Assembly (NCBI RefSeq): GCF_013375555.1
Contig: NZ_JABXWB010000001.1
Coordinates: forward strand, 310,001 to 374,000
Length of the DNA stretch: 64,000 nt
Origin: Sphingobium sp. EM0848
Lineage (GTDB): Bacteria > Pseudomonadota > Alphaproteobacteria > Sphingomonadales > Sphingomonadaceae
Direction of reading: 5' to 3'
The notes under the pieces were generated by a model. It saw only the letters and a program-made list of their open reading frames with translations, did not search any database and was not told where the DNA came from. Below are positions 1 to 9,308 of this stretch, in pieces. Position numbers and translations under genes: made by a program. Numbering within the stretch: the stretch's first letter is position 1; every line of letters starts with the position of its first letter.

Positions 1-1485
1 TGGCGAGACGTCTATCGCGGCGCCCCGGTCCGGCTCGACCCGGCCTGTGCCCTGCATGTCGCCGAAAGTGCTGCCGCCGTTGCCCGGATTATCGCGAAGG
101 GCGAGCCCGTCTACGGCATCAACACGGGTTTCGGGAAGCTGGCGAGCGTCCGGATCGGCGATGAGGATCTGAGCACCCTCCAGCGCAATATCGTCCTCAG
201 CCACGCCGCGGGGACGGGCGCGCCTTGTCCCGTCCCGGTGGTTCGCCTGATGATGGCGCTGAAACTCGCCAGCCTTGCGCAGGGCGCGTCGGGCATCAGG
301 CCCGAAACGGTCGCGCTGATGGAGGCGATGCTGGCCAAGGGCCTGACACCTGTCGTCCCGGCTCAGGGTTCGGTGGGCGCCAGCGGCGATCTGGCGCCGC
401 TTGCGCATATGGCGGCAACCATGATCGGCGTGGGCGAGATATTCCTGGGCGACGAACGCCTGCCAGCTTCGGAAGCGCTGGCCCGCGCCGGATTGTCGCC
501 GGTCGATCTTGGCCCCAAGGAGGGGCTGGCCCTGCTCAACGGCACGCAGTTTTCCTGCGGCCTTGCGCTTGCGGGACTGTTCGAGGCCGAACTGCTGTTC
601 CGCTCCGCCCTTGTGACCGGCGCGCTTTCAACCGAAGCGGCCAAGGGGTCCGATACCCCCTTCGACCCGCGCATCCATCGGCTGCGTCGCCACCGGGGCC
701 AGATCGAAGTGGCGGACGCGCTGCGCGGACTCATGGCGGACAGCGCGGTCCGCGCGAGCCACAGGGATAATGACGCCCGCGTGCAGGACCCCTATTGCCT
801 GCGCTGCCAGCCGCAGGTGATGGGCGCCGCGCTCGACCTGCTGCGGCAGGCGGCGACGACGCTGGAGATCGAGGCGAACGGCGTCTCCGACAACCCGCTG
901 ATCTTCCTGGAAAGTGATGAGGCGCTGTCCGGCGGCAATTTCCATGCCGAGCCGGTGGCCTTCGCCGCTGACATGATCGCCATGGCGATTTGCGAGATCG
1001 GCTCCATCGCGGAACGCCGCATCGCCATGCTGGTCGACCCGGCGCTGTCGGGCCTGCCGGCCTTCCTGACGCCGCGCCCCGGCCTCAATTCGGGCTTCAT
1101 GATCCCGCAGGTGACGGCCGCCGCGCTCGTCAGCGAGAACAAGCAGCGCGCCTATCCGGCCAGCGTCGATTCCATCCCGACCTCCGCCAATCAGGAGGAT
1201 CATGTCTCCATGGCCGCGCACGGCGCGCGACGCCTGTTGGACATGGCGGGCAACGCGACCGCCGTGCTGGGCATCGAATGGCTGGCGGCGGCGCAAGGCG
1301 TCGATTTCCATGCGCCGCTCCAGTCCAGCCCGACGCTCGAAAAGGCCCGCGCCTGTCTACGCGAAACCGTACCGACATTGGCTGACGACCGCCATTTCCA
1401 CCCGGATATGGAGGCCGCCAATGCACTGATCCGGTCGGGCGCGCTGGCGACGCTGGCGGGCGATCTGCTGCCCGGTGTCGCATGA
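1..1485 (+). CDS. hutH: Histidine ammonia-lyase, 5' end outside window
   Basis: Deaminates L-histidine to trans-urocanate, the first step of histidine degradation in the cytoplasm. The frame is open from base 1, so only about 10-15 N-terminal residues are missing (494 visible; the family is about 505-510). The substrate-binding segment YGINTGFG is at visible residues 38-45. The Ala-Ser-Gly triad that cyclises into the MIO cofactor is encoded at 379-387, inside [15 protein letters not shown]. The stop overlaps the hutG start by 4 bases (ATGA), which implies translational coupling. hutI or hutC would be expected upstream but lie outside the window. Confidence 0.97.
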   Translation, partial: WRDVYRGAPVRLDPACALHVAESAAAVARIIAKGEPVYGINTGFGKLASVRIGDEDLSTLQRNIVLSHAAGTGAPCPVPVVRLMMALKLASLAQGASGIRPETVALMEAMLAKGLTPVVPAQGSVGASGDLAPLAHMAATMIGVGEIFLGDERLPASEALARAGLSPVDLGPKEGLALLNGTQFSCGLALAGLFEAELLFRSALVTGALSTEAAKGSDTPFDPRIHRLRRHRGQIEVADALRGLMADSAVRASHRDNDARVQDPYCLRCQPQVMGAALDLLRQAATTLEIEANGVSDNPLIFLESDEALSGGNFHAEPVAFAADMIAMAICEIGSIAERRIAMLVDPALSGLPAFLTPRPGLNSGFMIPQVTAAALVSENKQRAYPASVDSIPTSANQEDHVSMAAHGARRLLDMAGNATAVLGIEWLAAAQGVDFHAPLQSSPTLEKARACLRETVPTLADDRHFHPDMEAANALIRSGALATLAGDLLPGVA

Positions 1486-2294
1486 CCGACTGGCTTGCCA
1501 TTCACCGGGGCGATGCGCCGCTGGTGATCGCTGTTCCCCATGCCGGGACCGATCTGGCCGATGTGGGGGAGGGATTCCGCTCGCCTTGGCTGGCGCGGCG
1601 GGATGTGGACTGGTGGGTGGACCGGCTCTACGGCTTTGCGCGGGACATGGGGGCGACCCTGATCCAGACGCGGATCAGCCGCAGCGTCATCGACCTCAAT
1701 CGCGATCCTTCGGGCGCGTCGCTCTATCCCGGACAGGCGACGACGGAACTGTGCCCAAGCATGACCTTTGACGGTGAGCCGCTCTATACGGACGCCTTGC
1801 CGGACGAAGCGGAAATCGCGCGGCGTCGGTCGCGCTGGTTCGATCCCTATCATGCGGCCCTGACCGAAGAGATGGAGCGGCTGCGTGCCCGGCATCCCCA
1901 TGTCGTGCTCTATGACGCCCATTCGATCCGCAGCCGCATTCCCCGCCTGTTCGAAGGCGTCCTGCCTCAGTTCAACATCGGCACGAATGACGGGGCCACC
2001 TGCGCCCCCGCGCTGTCGGCGGCGGTCGAGCATATCTGCGCCGCGAGCGGTCGGGGCCATGTGCTCAACGGCCGCTTCAAGGGCGGCTGGACCACACGCC
2101 ACTATGGGCGGCCCGAACAGGGCGTCCACGCCATCCAGATGGAACTGGCGATGCGGGGATATCTGGACGAGCCGGACGCGCCGACCGAGGCCAACTGGCC
2201 GCCCGCCTTCGACCCCGCCCGCGCCGCCGGTCTTCATCCCATCCTTGCCGACATCATGAAGGCCTGTCTTGCCTTCGCCCTTCAGAAAGCGTGA
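1482..2294 (+). CDS. hutG: N-formylglutamate deformylase
   Basis: Hydrolyses N-formyl-L-glutamate to glutamate and formate, the last step of the five-step histidine route. The protein has 270 residues, normal for the family. It shows an N-terminal PHAGTD motif (His20) and DAHSIRSR at about residues 145-152, typical of the N-formylglutamate amidohydrolase fold with metal-binding Asp and His. It overlaps hutH by 4 bases and lies 3 bases before hutU, so the three genes are one operon. This form of HutG implies that formiminoglutamate is first deiminated by HutF, which is not in the window. Confidence 0.95.
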   Translation: MTDWLAIHRGDAPLVIAVPHAGTDLADVGEGFRSPWLARRDVDWWVDRLYGFARDMGATLIQTRISRSVIDLNRDPSGASLYPGQATTELCPSMTFDGEPLYTDALPDEAEIARRRSRWFDPYHAALTEEMERLRARHPHVVLYDAHSIRSRIPRLFEGVLPQFNIGTNDGATCAPALSAAVEHICAASGRGHVLNGRFKGGWTTRHYGRPEQGVHAIQMELAMRGYLDEPDAPTEANWPPAFDPARAAGLHPILADIMKACLAFALQKA

Positions 2295-2297
2295 ACC

Positions 2298-3965
2298 ATG
2301 ACCCGGATCGACAACAGCCGCATCATCAAGCCCGCAACCGGCACTGACCTCAGCGCGAAAAGCTGGCTCACCGAAGCGCCGCTGCGCATGCTGATGAACA
2401 ACCTGCACCCCGACGTCGCCGAGCGTCCAGAGGAACTGGTGGTCTATGGCGGGATCGGCCGCGCCGCCCGCGACTGGGAAAGCTACGACCGGATCGTCGA
2501 GACGCTCAAGCGCCTCGAAGCCGACCAGACGCTGCTCGTCCAGTCGGGCAAGCCGGTCGGCGTGTTCCGCACCCATGCCGATGCGCCGCGCGTGCTGATC
2601 GCCAACAGCAACCTCGTACCGCACTGGGCCAATTGGGAGCATTTCAACGAACTCGATAAGCGCGGCCTCGCCATGTACGGCCAGATGACCGCCGGTTCGT
2701 GGATCTATATCGGCACGCAGGGCATCGTGCAGGGCACCTATGAAACCTTCGTGGAGATGGGCCGCCAGCATTATGATGGCGACCTGTCGGGCAAATGGCT
2801 GCTGACGGCGGGCCTGGGCGGCATGGGCGGGGCGCAGCCTCTTGCGGCGGTGATGGCGGGCGCTTCCTGCCTCGCCATCGAGTGCCAGCCCAGCCGCATC
2901 GACATGCGCCTGCGCACCGGCTATCTCGACGTCGCCGCCTCCACCATCGAGGAAGCGATGGCGATCATCGGGAAGGCCAATGCCGAAAGGAAGCCGGTTT
3001 CGGTCGGCCTGCTCGGTAATGCCGCGGAAATCCTGCCTGAAATGTTCGCACGCGGCATCCGCCCTGACCTTTTGACCGACCAGACCAGCGCGCATGACCC
3101 GGTGAACGGCTATCTTCCCGCCGGATGGACCGTCGCGGAATGGATCGAACGCCGCGAGCGGGAGCCGGAAGCGGTGGCCAGGGCCGCCAAGGCAAGCATG
3201 GCCGCGCACGTCCGCGCCATGCTGGATTTTCAGGCCGCAGGCGTGCCGACGACCGACTATGGCAACAATATTCGCCAGATGGCGCTGGACGAGGGCGTGG
3301 AGAATGCCTTCGACTTCCCCGGCTTCGTCCCCGCCTATATCCGCCCGCTCTTCTGCCGGGGGATCGGGCCGTTCCGCTGGGCCGCGCTCTCGGGCGATCC
3401 GGAGGATATCTACAAGACCGACGCCAAGGTGAAGGAACTGCTGCCCGACGACGCGCATCTGCACAACTGGCTCGACATGGCGCGGGAGAAGATCCACTTT
3501 CAGGGCCTGCCCGCGCGTATCTGCTGGGTGGGTCTGGGCGACCGTCACCGGCTTGGCCTCGCCTTCAACGAAATGGTCGCGAAGGGCGAACTCAAGGCCC
3601 CGGTCGTGATCGGCCGCGATCATCTCGACAGCGGATCGGTCGCCTCCCCCAATCGCGAAACCGAAGCGATGATGGACGGGTCGGACGCGGTCAGCGACTG
3701 GCCGCTGCTCAATGCGCTGCTCAACACCGCGTCGGGCGCGACCTGGGTGTCGCTGCACCATGGCGGCGGCGTCGGCATGGGCTATTCCCAGCATTCAGGC
3801 ATGGTCATCGTCGCCGACGGCACGCCCCAGGCAGCCACGCGTCTGGAGCGCGTGCTCTGGAACGATCCCGCGACCGGCGTCATGCGCCATGCCGATGCAG
3901 GCTATGCCATCGCCCGAGATTGCGCGGTCGAGCAGGGCCTCGACCTGCCCGGCATATTGGGATGA
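2298..3965 (+). CDS. hutU: Urocanate hydratase
   Basis: Converts urocanate to 4-imidazolone-5-propionate using tightly bound NAD+, the second step of histidine catabolism. The length of 555 residues matches the family. The glycine-rich segment [14 protein letters not shown] (about residues 171-184) is the NAD-binding region. The C-terminal half contains [15 protein letters not shown], a urocanase signature. It follows hutG by 3 bases. It is the last visible hut gene; downstream lies only decayed sequence on the other strand. Confidence 0.97.
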   Translation: MTRIDNSRIIKPATGTDLSAKSWLTEAPLRMLMNNLHPDVAERPEELVVYGGIGRAARDWESYDRIVETLKRLEADQTLLVQSGKPVGVFRTHADAPRVLIANSNLVPHWANWEHFNELDKRGLAMYGQMTAGSWIYIGTQGIVQGTYETFVEMGRQHYDGDLSGKWLLTAGLGGMGGAQPLAAVMAGASCLAIECQPSRIDMRLRTGYLDVAASTIEEAMAIIGKANAERKPVSVGLLGNAAEILPEMFARGIRPDLLTDQTSAHDPVNGYLPAGWTVAEWIERREREPEAVARAAKASMAAHVRAMLDFQAAGVPTTDYGNNIRQMALDEGVENAFDFPGFVPAYIRPLFCRGIGPFRWAALSGDPEDIYKTDAKVKELLPDDAHLHNWLDMAREKIHFQGLPARICWVGLGDRHRLGLAFNEMVAKGELKAPVVIGRDHLDSGSVASPNRETEAMMDGSDAVSDWPLLNALLNTASGATWVSLHHGGGVGMGYSQHSGMVIVADGTPQAATRLERVLWNDPATGVMRHADAGYAIARDCAVEQGLDLPGILG

Positions 3966-3981
3966 GTCCGATGCGGATCGA

Positions 3982-4380
3982 TCATTCCATTTTATGCTTC
4001 ATGCACTTCCGCTGCGGATTGTCTGACAGGTCGCGCTCCACTTCGGACAGGGGCGCGCCATTGCCGTTCGACGTGATGGAGGTGGCAAGAAATTCGATCG
4101 CCGCCTGCTTCCCGTCCGGCGCGTCCTCCCGTTCCGGGACGGTGCCGACGAAATTGCGGTGAAAATCGCCCGACGCGATGACGACATTGCTCAGCTGGTG
4201 GCGACGGATGCTGTCGATCAACCGCGCACGGGCCGGGCGATAGGCGGTGACCCCCTGCGGGCCGGGCAATTGGGCGCGGCGCACCGGCATATGTTCATAT
4301 CAGACCTGAAGCGCGGCCAAGCGACACAGGTGGTGGATGAGCGTGCGGCGCTCATCCTGATCTCCATGCGGCCCTTGAGC
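3982..4380 (-). pseudogene. Remnant of alkaline phosphatase D (phoD)
   Basis: On the minus strand the frame ending at 3982 reads segments typical of PhoD-type metallophosphoesterases: YEHMPVRRAQLP, then RPARARLIDSI, then VVIASGDFHRNF and FLATSITSNGNG. In intact PhoD the first two segments are about 130 residues apart, but here they are adjacent, so an internal deletion is inferred. A TGA stop directly precedes YEHMP (near 4295) where families usually have Tyr. The C-terminus ends soon after the SITS motif. The upstream limit is approximate. Deletion, internal stop and truncation together indicate a dead gene. Confidence 0.8.
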
Positions 4381-4777
4381 ATGAGATGGAGGTCGTTCTG
4401 CGACACCTCCTCCCGCGCGGTGATCGGCTGGGACCGCGTCTGGGCTTCTCACAGAAAATCGATGTGCTGGCGGCGGCATGGCAGGGCGAAGGGGAAACGA
4501 TCGATAACGTGTGTGCGACCCTCGGAGGCGCACTTATAACGCAAGCCGTTGTTGAGGAGATCGGCAAGGTGTTCGCTGAGGTGGTTCACGGCATCAAATC
4601 GCTCTTCGACGCCTTCCAGGCTAAGGCCCAGGCGAAAGCGATTGCCAACGACTAACTATTCGGTGCTACAAAAGCTCTTGTCTCGCACTCAAAGAGCTTT
4701 TGGCGCGCTTCATCGATCGGTCGAAGTCAGCTCACGATTCCCCCCTTGGAACGCAGCGCAGCTAGCGGGGGCAGTTG
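4381..4777. other. Region without a supportable gene
   Basis: Between the phoD remnant and the alpha-glucosidase stop I see no convincing gene. Short open frames exist on both strands, and one plus-strand frame (to 4655) ends in an amphipathic-looking tail, but none has a recognisable domain or a ribosome-binding site. The stretch is probably the decayed continuation of the phoD locus. Confidence 0.4.
4670..4701. terminator. Hairpin with 10-bp perfect arms
   Basis: AAAAGCTCTT (4670-4679) and AAGAGCTTTT (4692-4701) are exact reverse complements around a 12-base loop. The A and T runs at the arm ends make it plausible as a bidirectional terminator. It sits about 80 bases beyond the stop of the alpha-glucosidase gene. 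Confidence 0.5.
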
Positions 4778-6433
4778 TCATTTTTGCGACGGTAATCCTG
4801 ACGCACCTCCTGTCCTGAAGGTGATGCCGGAGGCGGGGGGGAAATGCCATGCCTCGACCGCCCCGGCGGCGAGCAGCGGTTGCCAGCGTTCGGCGGCGCG
4901 CGGCATCCATGTCACGGCTTTGTCGCCAAGGTTGAAGACGCAAAGCATCCGTTCATCCTCATGCCCACGCTCGAACGCCAGCAGTTCCTTGGGCGCGTCG
5001 AGGAAATCGATGCTCCCGACGCGCAGGGCGGCCGATCCGTTGCGCAGCGCAAGCACCTTGCGGGTCCAGTGGAGCAGGGATTGCGGTTGCGCTTCCTGCA
5101 CATTGACGGCCAGCGCCCGATGCGCGTCCCCTATGGGCAGCCACGGCCGGGTGTCCGAAAAGCCCAGATAGGGCGCGTCCGACCGCCAGGGCATCGGCGT
5201 GCGCGCGCCGTCGCGGGACAGGGTCAGCGGCCAGTTGGCGATGGCTTCGGGGTCCTGCAGATCCTCAAAGGGAATATCCACCTGCGGCAGCCCCAGTTCC
5301 TCGCCATAATAAAGGAAGATGTTGCCGCGCAGGCACGCCAGAAGCAGCATCTTCATCCGGCAATAGGCGTCCGGGTCCACCCCCTTGGCCCAGCGCGACA
5401 CGGCGCGCGGCGCATCGTGATTTTCAAATGCCCAGCTTGGCCAGCCCGCGTCCTTTTCCGCCGGCCATTTCACCAGCGCGGTCCTGAGCACGCTGGCGGT
5501 CAGTTCCGGCGCATAGAGGAAGTCGAAGCCATAGGCCGTATTCAGGCGCCGATTGCCCTGCGTAAAGGCTTTCATTTCCTTATCGCTGTCATCCCCGCCG
5601 ACTTCGGCCACGGTAAAGCGGTTGTCATATTCATCGAACACTTGCCGCACCCTTTCGAGGAACAGCGGAATGTCCGGATGGCTCTGGCTATATTTCCTGA
5701 TCTGGAAGTCGAAGGGGCGCGTGCGGACCTTGCCATTATCCGGCGCGGGCGGATTGTCGCGCAATTGGGGATCGTGCATCGAATGGTTGATCGCATCGAT
5801 GCGGAAGCCGTCCACGCCCCGGTCCAGCCAGAAGCGGATGATGTCGAACACCCGCTCCTGAACCTCTGCCTTGTGCAGATGCAGTTGCGGCTGCTCGCGC
5901 AGAAACTGGTGCATATAATATTGGCCGCGCCGCGCGTCCCATGTCCAGGCCGGGCCGCCGAACACCGATTGCCAGTTGTTGGGCGGGGAGCCGTCGGGCT
6001 TCGGATCGGCCCAGACATACCAGTCCGCCTTGGGATTGTCGCGGCTGGACCGGCTTTCGATGAACCAGCCATGCTCTTCGGACGTATGCGCCCAGACCTG
6101 ATCGATGACGATGCGCAGGCCCAGTTCATGCGCCCGCGCGACGAGGGTGTCGAAATCCGCCAGCGTGCCGAAGATCGGGTCGACATCGCAATAATCCGAC
6201 ACGTCATAGCCGAAATCGCGCATCGGGCTCTTGAAGAAAGGGGACAGCCAGATCGCATCCACCCCCAGCGACGCGACATAGGGCAGATGGGCGGTGATGC
6301 CCGCCAGATCGCCAATGCCGTCGCCATTGGAATCGGCAAAGCTGCGGGGATAGATCTGGTAGATGGTGGCGCCGCGCCACCAGGGCAGGGCGGTATCGGT
6401 CATCGGATCGTTCAGCCCGGCAAAGTCCCCCAT
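4778..6433 (-). CDS. GH13 alpha-glucosidase
   Basis: Glycoside hydrolase family 13 enzyme, probably a cytoplasmic oligo-alpha-1,6/alpha-1,4-glucosidase releasing glucose from maltose- or isomaltose-type oligosaccharides (551 residues). Visible motifs: IYQIYPRSFADSNGDG near the start; nucleophile Asp212 in DGFRIDA; acid/base Glu277 in VAEVGGDD; Asp340 in FENHDAP. There is no signal peptide. The ATG at 6433 was chosen because GGGAG stands 7 bases upstream; a second ATG at 6403 also gives a complete domain. It stands alone, followed by the gene-poor stretch 3982-4777. Substrate preference cannot be read from sequence alone. Confidence 0.9.
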   Translation of the reverse strand: MGDFAGLNDPMTDTALPWWRGATIYQIYPRSFADSNGDGIGDLAGITAHLPYVASLGVDAIWLSPFFKSPMRDFGYDVSDYCDVDPIFGTLADFDTLVARAHELGLRIVIDQVWAHTSEEHGWFIESRSSRDNPKADWYVWADPKPDGSPPNNWQSVFGGPAWTWDARRGQYYMHQFLREQPQLHLHKAEVQERVFDIIRFWLDRGVDGFRIDAINHSMHDPQLRDNPPAPDNGKVRTRPFDFQIRKYSQSHPDIPLFLERVRQVFDEYDNRFTVAEVGGDDSDKEMKAFTQGNRRLNTAYGFDFLYAPELTASVLRTALVKWPAEKDAGWPSWAFENHDAPRAVSRWAKGVDPDAYCRMKMLLLACLRGNIFLYYGEELGLPQVDIPFEDLQDPEAIANWPLTLSRDGARTPMPWRSDAPYLGFSDTRPWLPIGDAHRALAVNVQEAQPQSLLHWTRKVLALRNGSAALRVGSIDFLDAPKELLAFERGHEDERMLCVFNLGDKAVTWMPRAAERWQPLLAAGAVEAWHFPPASGITFRTGGASGLPSQK

Positions 6434-6550
6434 GGTCGCACTCCCGCCCGAATAGCTCATGTCCCTGTGCTTATGATATAAAGCGGATCGTCGAGCCAAG
6501 CCGGAACTTTACCGCCGGTGCCGGAAACAGGCGCCGCGACCGGGATTTCA

Positions 6551-8497
6551 TTACAGACTCTTGCCCAGAGCATAGCCCTGCTGCGTCGCGAACACGATCC
6601 GCCGGGGCGCATAGGCATCCCCCAGCACATGCACATCCGCCCGCGCTTCCTCCAGCCGCGCGAACAGCCCCGCCTCCGGCATCCCGCCACAGGCCAGCAC
6701 CACGCTGTCGAAGCCGGAATGCACCGCTTCCCGCTGCGAATAGATGTTGCGGGTCCGGATGGCGGGCAGGTCGATGGCCGTCACCGCCTCCATGCATATC
6801 AGCCGCGCCCCTGCTTGGGACAGGCGTCCCAGCAGCGTCCCGATGGAATAGCGGCTGACCAGCGGGGCAGGGCCGTTGGTCTGAATGAACAACGTCACCT
6901 GTTTTCCCTGCCGCGCCAACAGGTCGCCAAAGGCGAGCGGCGCGACATGATCCTCCTGCACCACCAGCGCGACCTTGTCTCCCACCTCGACCTCGTCGCG
7001 CAGCACCTGCCACATGTCGCAGACGGCGGGATGATCCGCACCCTCAATGGCGGGCCGCCGCGCCGTCGCACCCGTCGCCAGCGCGATCACATCCGCCCCA
7101 TGGTCGGCCAAAGCCTCATGGGTCGCCTCCGTCCCGAGCCGGACGGTCACGCCCAGTTCCTCCAGTCGCCGCGCCTGATAGCGGACCAGATCGATGAAAG
7201 CGGCCTGACCCGGCAGCTTCGTCGCCAGCAGCACCTGCCCGCCCAATTCGTCGGCTTTTTCCCAAAGCTCGACCTGATGCCCCCGTTCCCGCGCCGTGAT
7301 CGCAAGCTGCATCCCCGCCGGGCCGCCGCCCACGACCAGCAAATTCCGCGCTTTCTCCGCCGGAGCCAGCGCCGCTCGGTCCCCCAGTCCCAATGCCGGA
7401 TTGACCGTACAGGCAAAGGGCAACCCCTCCGCCACCCCGCGATTGATGCAGTCATTAGTGCCGATGCAGGGCCGGAACAGCCGCGCGTCATCGCCCCGCG
7501 CCTTGGCGACGAAACCGGCATCGGCCAGATGCGCGCGTCCGACCGCCACCATGTCGGCATGGCCCGCCGCCAATATCTCTTCCGCCACCTCCGGTCGGTT
7601 GACGCGCCCGCCATAGATCACCGGCAGATCGAGTTGCCGCTTGAAGCGCCCCGCCATATCGGCCCATTGGCCGGGCCGGAAATGCCCGGTCTGGATGTAG
7701 CTCGGAAAGCCCCAGCCGGTTCCCATCACGCAATGCACATAGTCGACATGGCCGGTCTGTTGCAGCCAGCCCGCAATCGCCAACCCCTGCGCGGCATCAT
7801 AACCGCCCGGCTCCGCCTCCGTCATGTTGAGCCGAACGCCGACCGTCAGTTGCCGCCCCACGCCCTCGCGGATTTCGGCCAGGATCTCGCCCAAAAAAGC
7901 CATGCGCTTTTCGAAACTGCCGCCATAATCGTCGCTGCGCTGGTTGGTGAGCGGCGAGAGGAACCATTCGATCAGATCGTCATGATTGGCGTGCAGTTCG
8001 ACCGCACCCAGCCCGGCGGCCAGCGCCTGCTCGGCGGAATGGCGATATTCCGCGACGAACCAGCCGATCTCGCGCCTTGTCAGCGCATGGGGGATGAGGT
8101 TGATGACCGGCCCCGACAGCGCAGGGGAGGGGCCATGCGGCATCCCGCCCTGCATGATCATCTGCGTGCCGACACAGGCGCCCAGCCCCTTTGCCTCCGC
8201 CGCCAGCCGTCCCATCCGCTCGATGAACAGCGGGTGCCGGAACACGCCGCCCTTGCGCGACCCCACGCCCTGCGGGTCGAAGCCGGGCGGGCAGATATTC
8301 TCCACAAAGCCGTTGAGCGCGACCAGATAGCCGGTGCCGCCCCGCGCCAGCGACGCCCAATAGGAAATATAGCGTTCCGCTTCCTCCTCCGTGCCCAGCA
8401 GCGCACCCAGCATCGCCGCATGGGGCGGCGCGGCGATCCGGTTGCGGACGGTCATCCCGCCGATACGGATCGGTTCGAACATCAGGGCCAGCGCCAT
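6551..8497 (-). CDS. OYE-family FMN/FAD oxidoreductase (2,4-dienoyl-CoA reductase / TMADH type)
   Basis: 648-residue flavoenzyme: an N-terminal Old Yellow Enzyme TIM barrel (MFEPIRIGGMTVRNR at the start; HANHDD and FLSP..N.R.D.YGGSFE in the middle), then a FAD/NAD(P)-binding region with VVGGGPAGMQ. It resembles FadH and trimethylamine dehydrogenase, which carry FMN, a 4Fe-4S cluster and a dinucleotide domain. The cluster motif here is Cys344-I-G-Thr347-N-D-Cys350 ... Cys363, so the second of four expected cysteines is threonine. The start at 8497 has AGGAGAGAG upstream. It is divergent from a TetR gene, with an operator-like site between them. Substrate unknown; an aromatic, enoate or amine substrate is possible. 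Confidence 0.85.
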   Translation of the reverse strand: MALALMFEPIRIGGMTVRNRIAAPPHAAMLGALLGTEEEAERYISYWASLARGGTGYLVALNGFVENICPPGFDPQGVGSRKGGVFRHPLFIERMGRLAAEAKGLGACVGTQMIMQGGMPHGPSPALSGPVINLIPHALTRREIGWFVAEYRHSAEQALAAGLGAVELHANHDDLIEWFLSPLTNQRSDDYGGSFEKRMAFLGEILAEIREGVGRQLTVGVRLNMTEAEPGGYDAAQGLAIAGWLQQTGHVDYVHCVMGTGWGFPSYIQTGHFRPGQWADMAGRFKRQLDLPVIYGGRVNRPEVAEEILAAGHADMVAVGRAHLADAGFVAKARGDDARLFRPCIGTNDCINRGVAEGLPFACTVNPALGLGDRAALAPAEKARNLLVVGGGPAGMQLAITARERGHQVELWEKADELGGQVLLATKLPGQAAFIDLVRYQARRLEELGVTVRLGTEATHEALADHGADVIALATGATARRPAIEGADHPAVCDMWQVLRDEVEVGDKVALVVQEDHVAPLAFGDLLARQGKQVTLFIQTNGPAPLVSRYSIGTLLGRLSQAGARLICMEAVTAIDLPAIRTRNIYSQREAVHSGFDSVVLACGGMPEAGLFARLEEARADVHVLGDAYAPRRIVFATQQGYALGKSL

Positions 8498-8533
8498 TTT
8501 CTCTCTCCTCTTTGCGGGCGAGTTTATGAAATA

Positions 8534-8550
8534 TATCCCATTGTGCAATA
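8534..8550. promoter_or_regulatory. Operator-like site shared with the sulfatase promoter
   Basis: The core TATCCCATTGTGCAATA is an imperfect palindrome within larger arms AAATAT (8529-8534) and ATATTT (8548-8553). It lies 37-53 bases upstream of the OYE gene and just before the TetR gene. A near-identical core occurs at 11674-11690. Binding by the adjacent TetR protein is inferred. Confidence 0.65.
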
Positions 8551-8595
8551 TTTAATCAGGCGGTGACGGCCAGATTTTTGCGCTATAGCCGGTCC

Positions 8596-9306
8596 ATGGC
8601 CGATGCCCGCAAACCGCCCGTCCAATCCCGCAAGCGTCACGCGCTGCCCGCGCCCGCGCGGCTTGTGCAGGCGGCGGAGGCGCTGTTTGCCCAGAGGGGC
8701 ATCGATGCCGTTTCAATGCGCGAGATCGCGACCGCCGCCCAATGTGGCGACACCAATGCGGTCAGCTATTATTTCGGATCGAAGCAGGGGTTGCTTTCCG
8801 CCATTTTCGCCCATCGCGCCGAACAGATGGACGGGTTGCGCGGCGAGATGCTGGCAAAGCTGGCGGAGCAGGGGCGGCTCGACGATCCGCTGGCGCTGCT
8901 GGGCATCCTGTTCCTGCCGCAGCTTGATCTGGTCGATGAAGATGGCCGCCATCCCTATGCGGCCTTCATGCTGCACTTCGCGACGCAATATTGGTCGCTG
9001 ACTTCGGCCTTGTTCGCCCATACCCGCGACCGGGCGCCCCATTTGCTGCGCCTGATGCAGCATCTGACGGCGCTGACCGGACATGTGCATCCCGACATCG
9101 CCCGCAACCGCATTCTCCTGTGCAACATGATGCTGCAATGCGTGCTGGTCCGCTGGGACCATGGCGCGCCGGAGGATCGCCCGGTGCCGCTGCACCAGCA
9201 TGTGCGCGACGTGATGATGACGGCGCGCGCCAACCTTCTCGCGCCGTCGGGGGAGGGGGATGCGGTCCCGGCTTCGGTGGAGGACTGGTTCACCGGGTTG
9301 GGCTGA
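8596..9306 (+). CDS. TetR/AcrR-family transcriptional regulator
   Basis: 236-residue one-component regulator. The N-terminal helix-turn-helix is clear (RLVQAAEALFAQRGIDAVSM, REIATAA, then NAVSYYFGSKQGLL), followed by a variable all-helical ligand domain ending with a conserved-looking C-terminal domain. The ATG at 8596 was chosen; an in-frame GTG at 8563 would add 11 residues but would nearly abut the operator-like site. It is divergent from the OYE gene and convergent with the sulfatase (stops 2 bases apart). It probably represses both neighbours until an unknown ligand, perhaps a desulfated product, binds. Confidence 0.9.
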   Translation: MADARKPPVQSRKRHALPAPARLVQAAEALFAQRGIDAVSMREIATAAQCGDTNAVSYYFGSKQGLLSAIFAHRAEQMDGLRGEMLAKLAEQGRLDDPLALLGILFLPQLDLVDEDGRHPYAAFMLHFATQYWSLTSALFAHTRDRAPHLLRLMQHLTALTGHVHPDIARNRILLCNMMLQCVLVRWDHGAPEDRPVPLHQHVRDVMMTARANLLAPSGEGDAVPASVEDWFTGLG

Positions 9307-9308
9307 GC

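Noticed and set aside
1200..3794. Long minus-strand open frame opposite hutG/hutU
   Set aside because: It lies antisense to the hut genes, has Arg/His/Pro-biased composition and no domain; a typical GC-rich shadow.
4386..4655. 89-codon frame with an amphipathic tail downstream of the phoD remnant
   Set aside because: No ribosome-binding site, no domain, and partly antisense to phoD-derived sequence.
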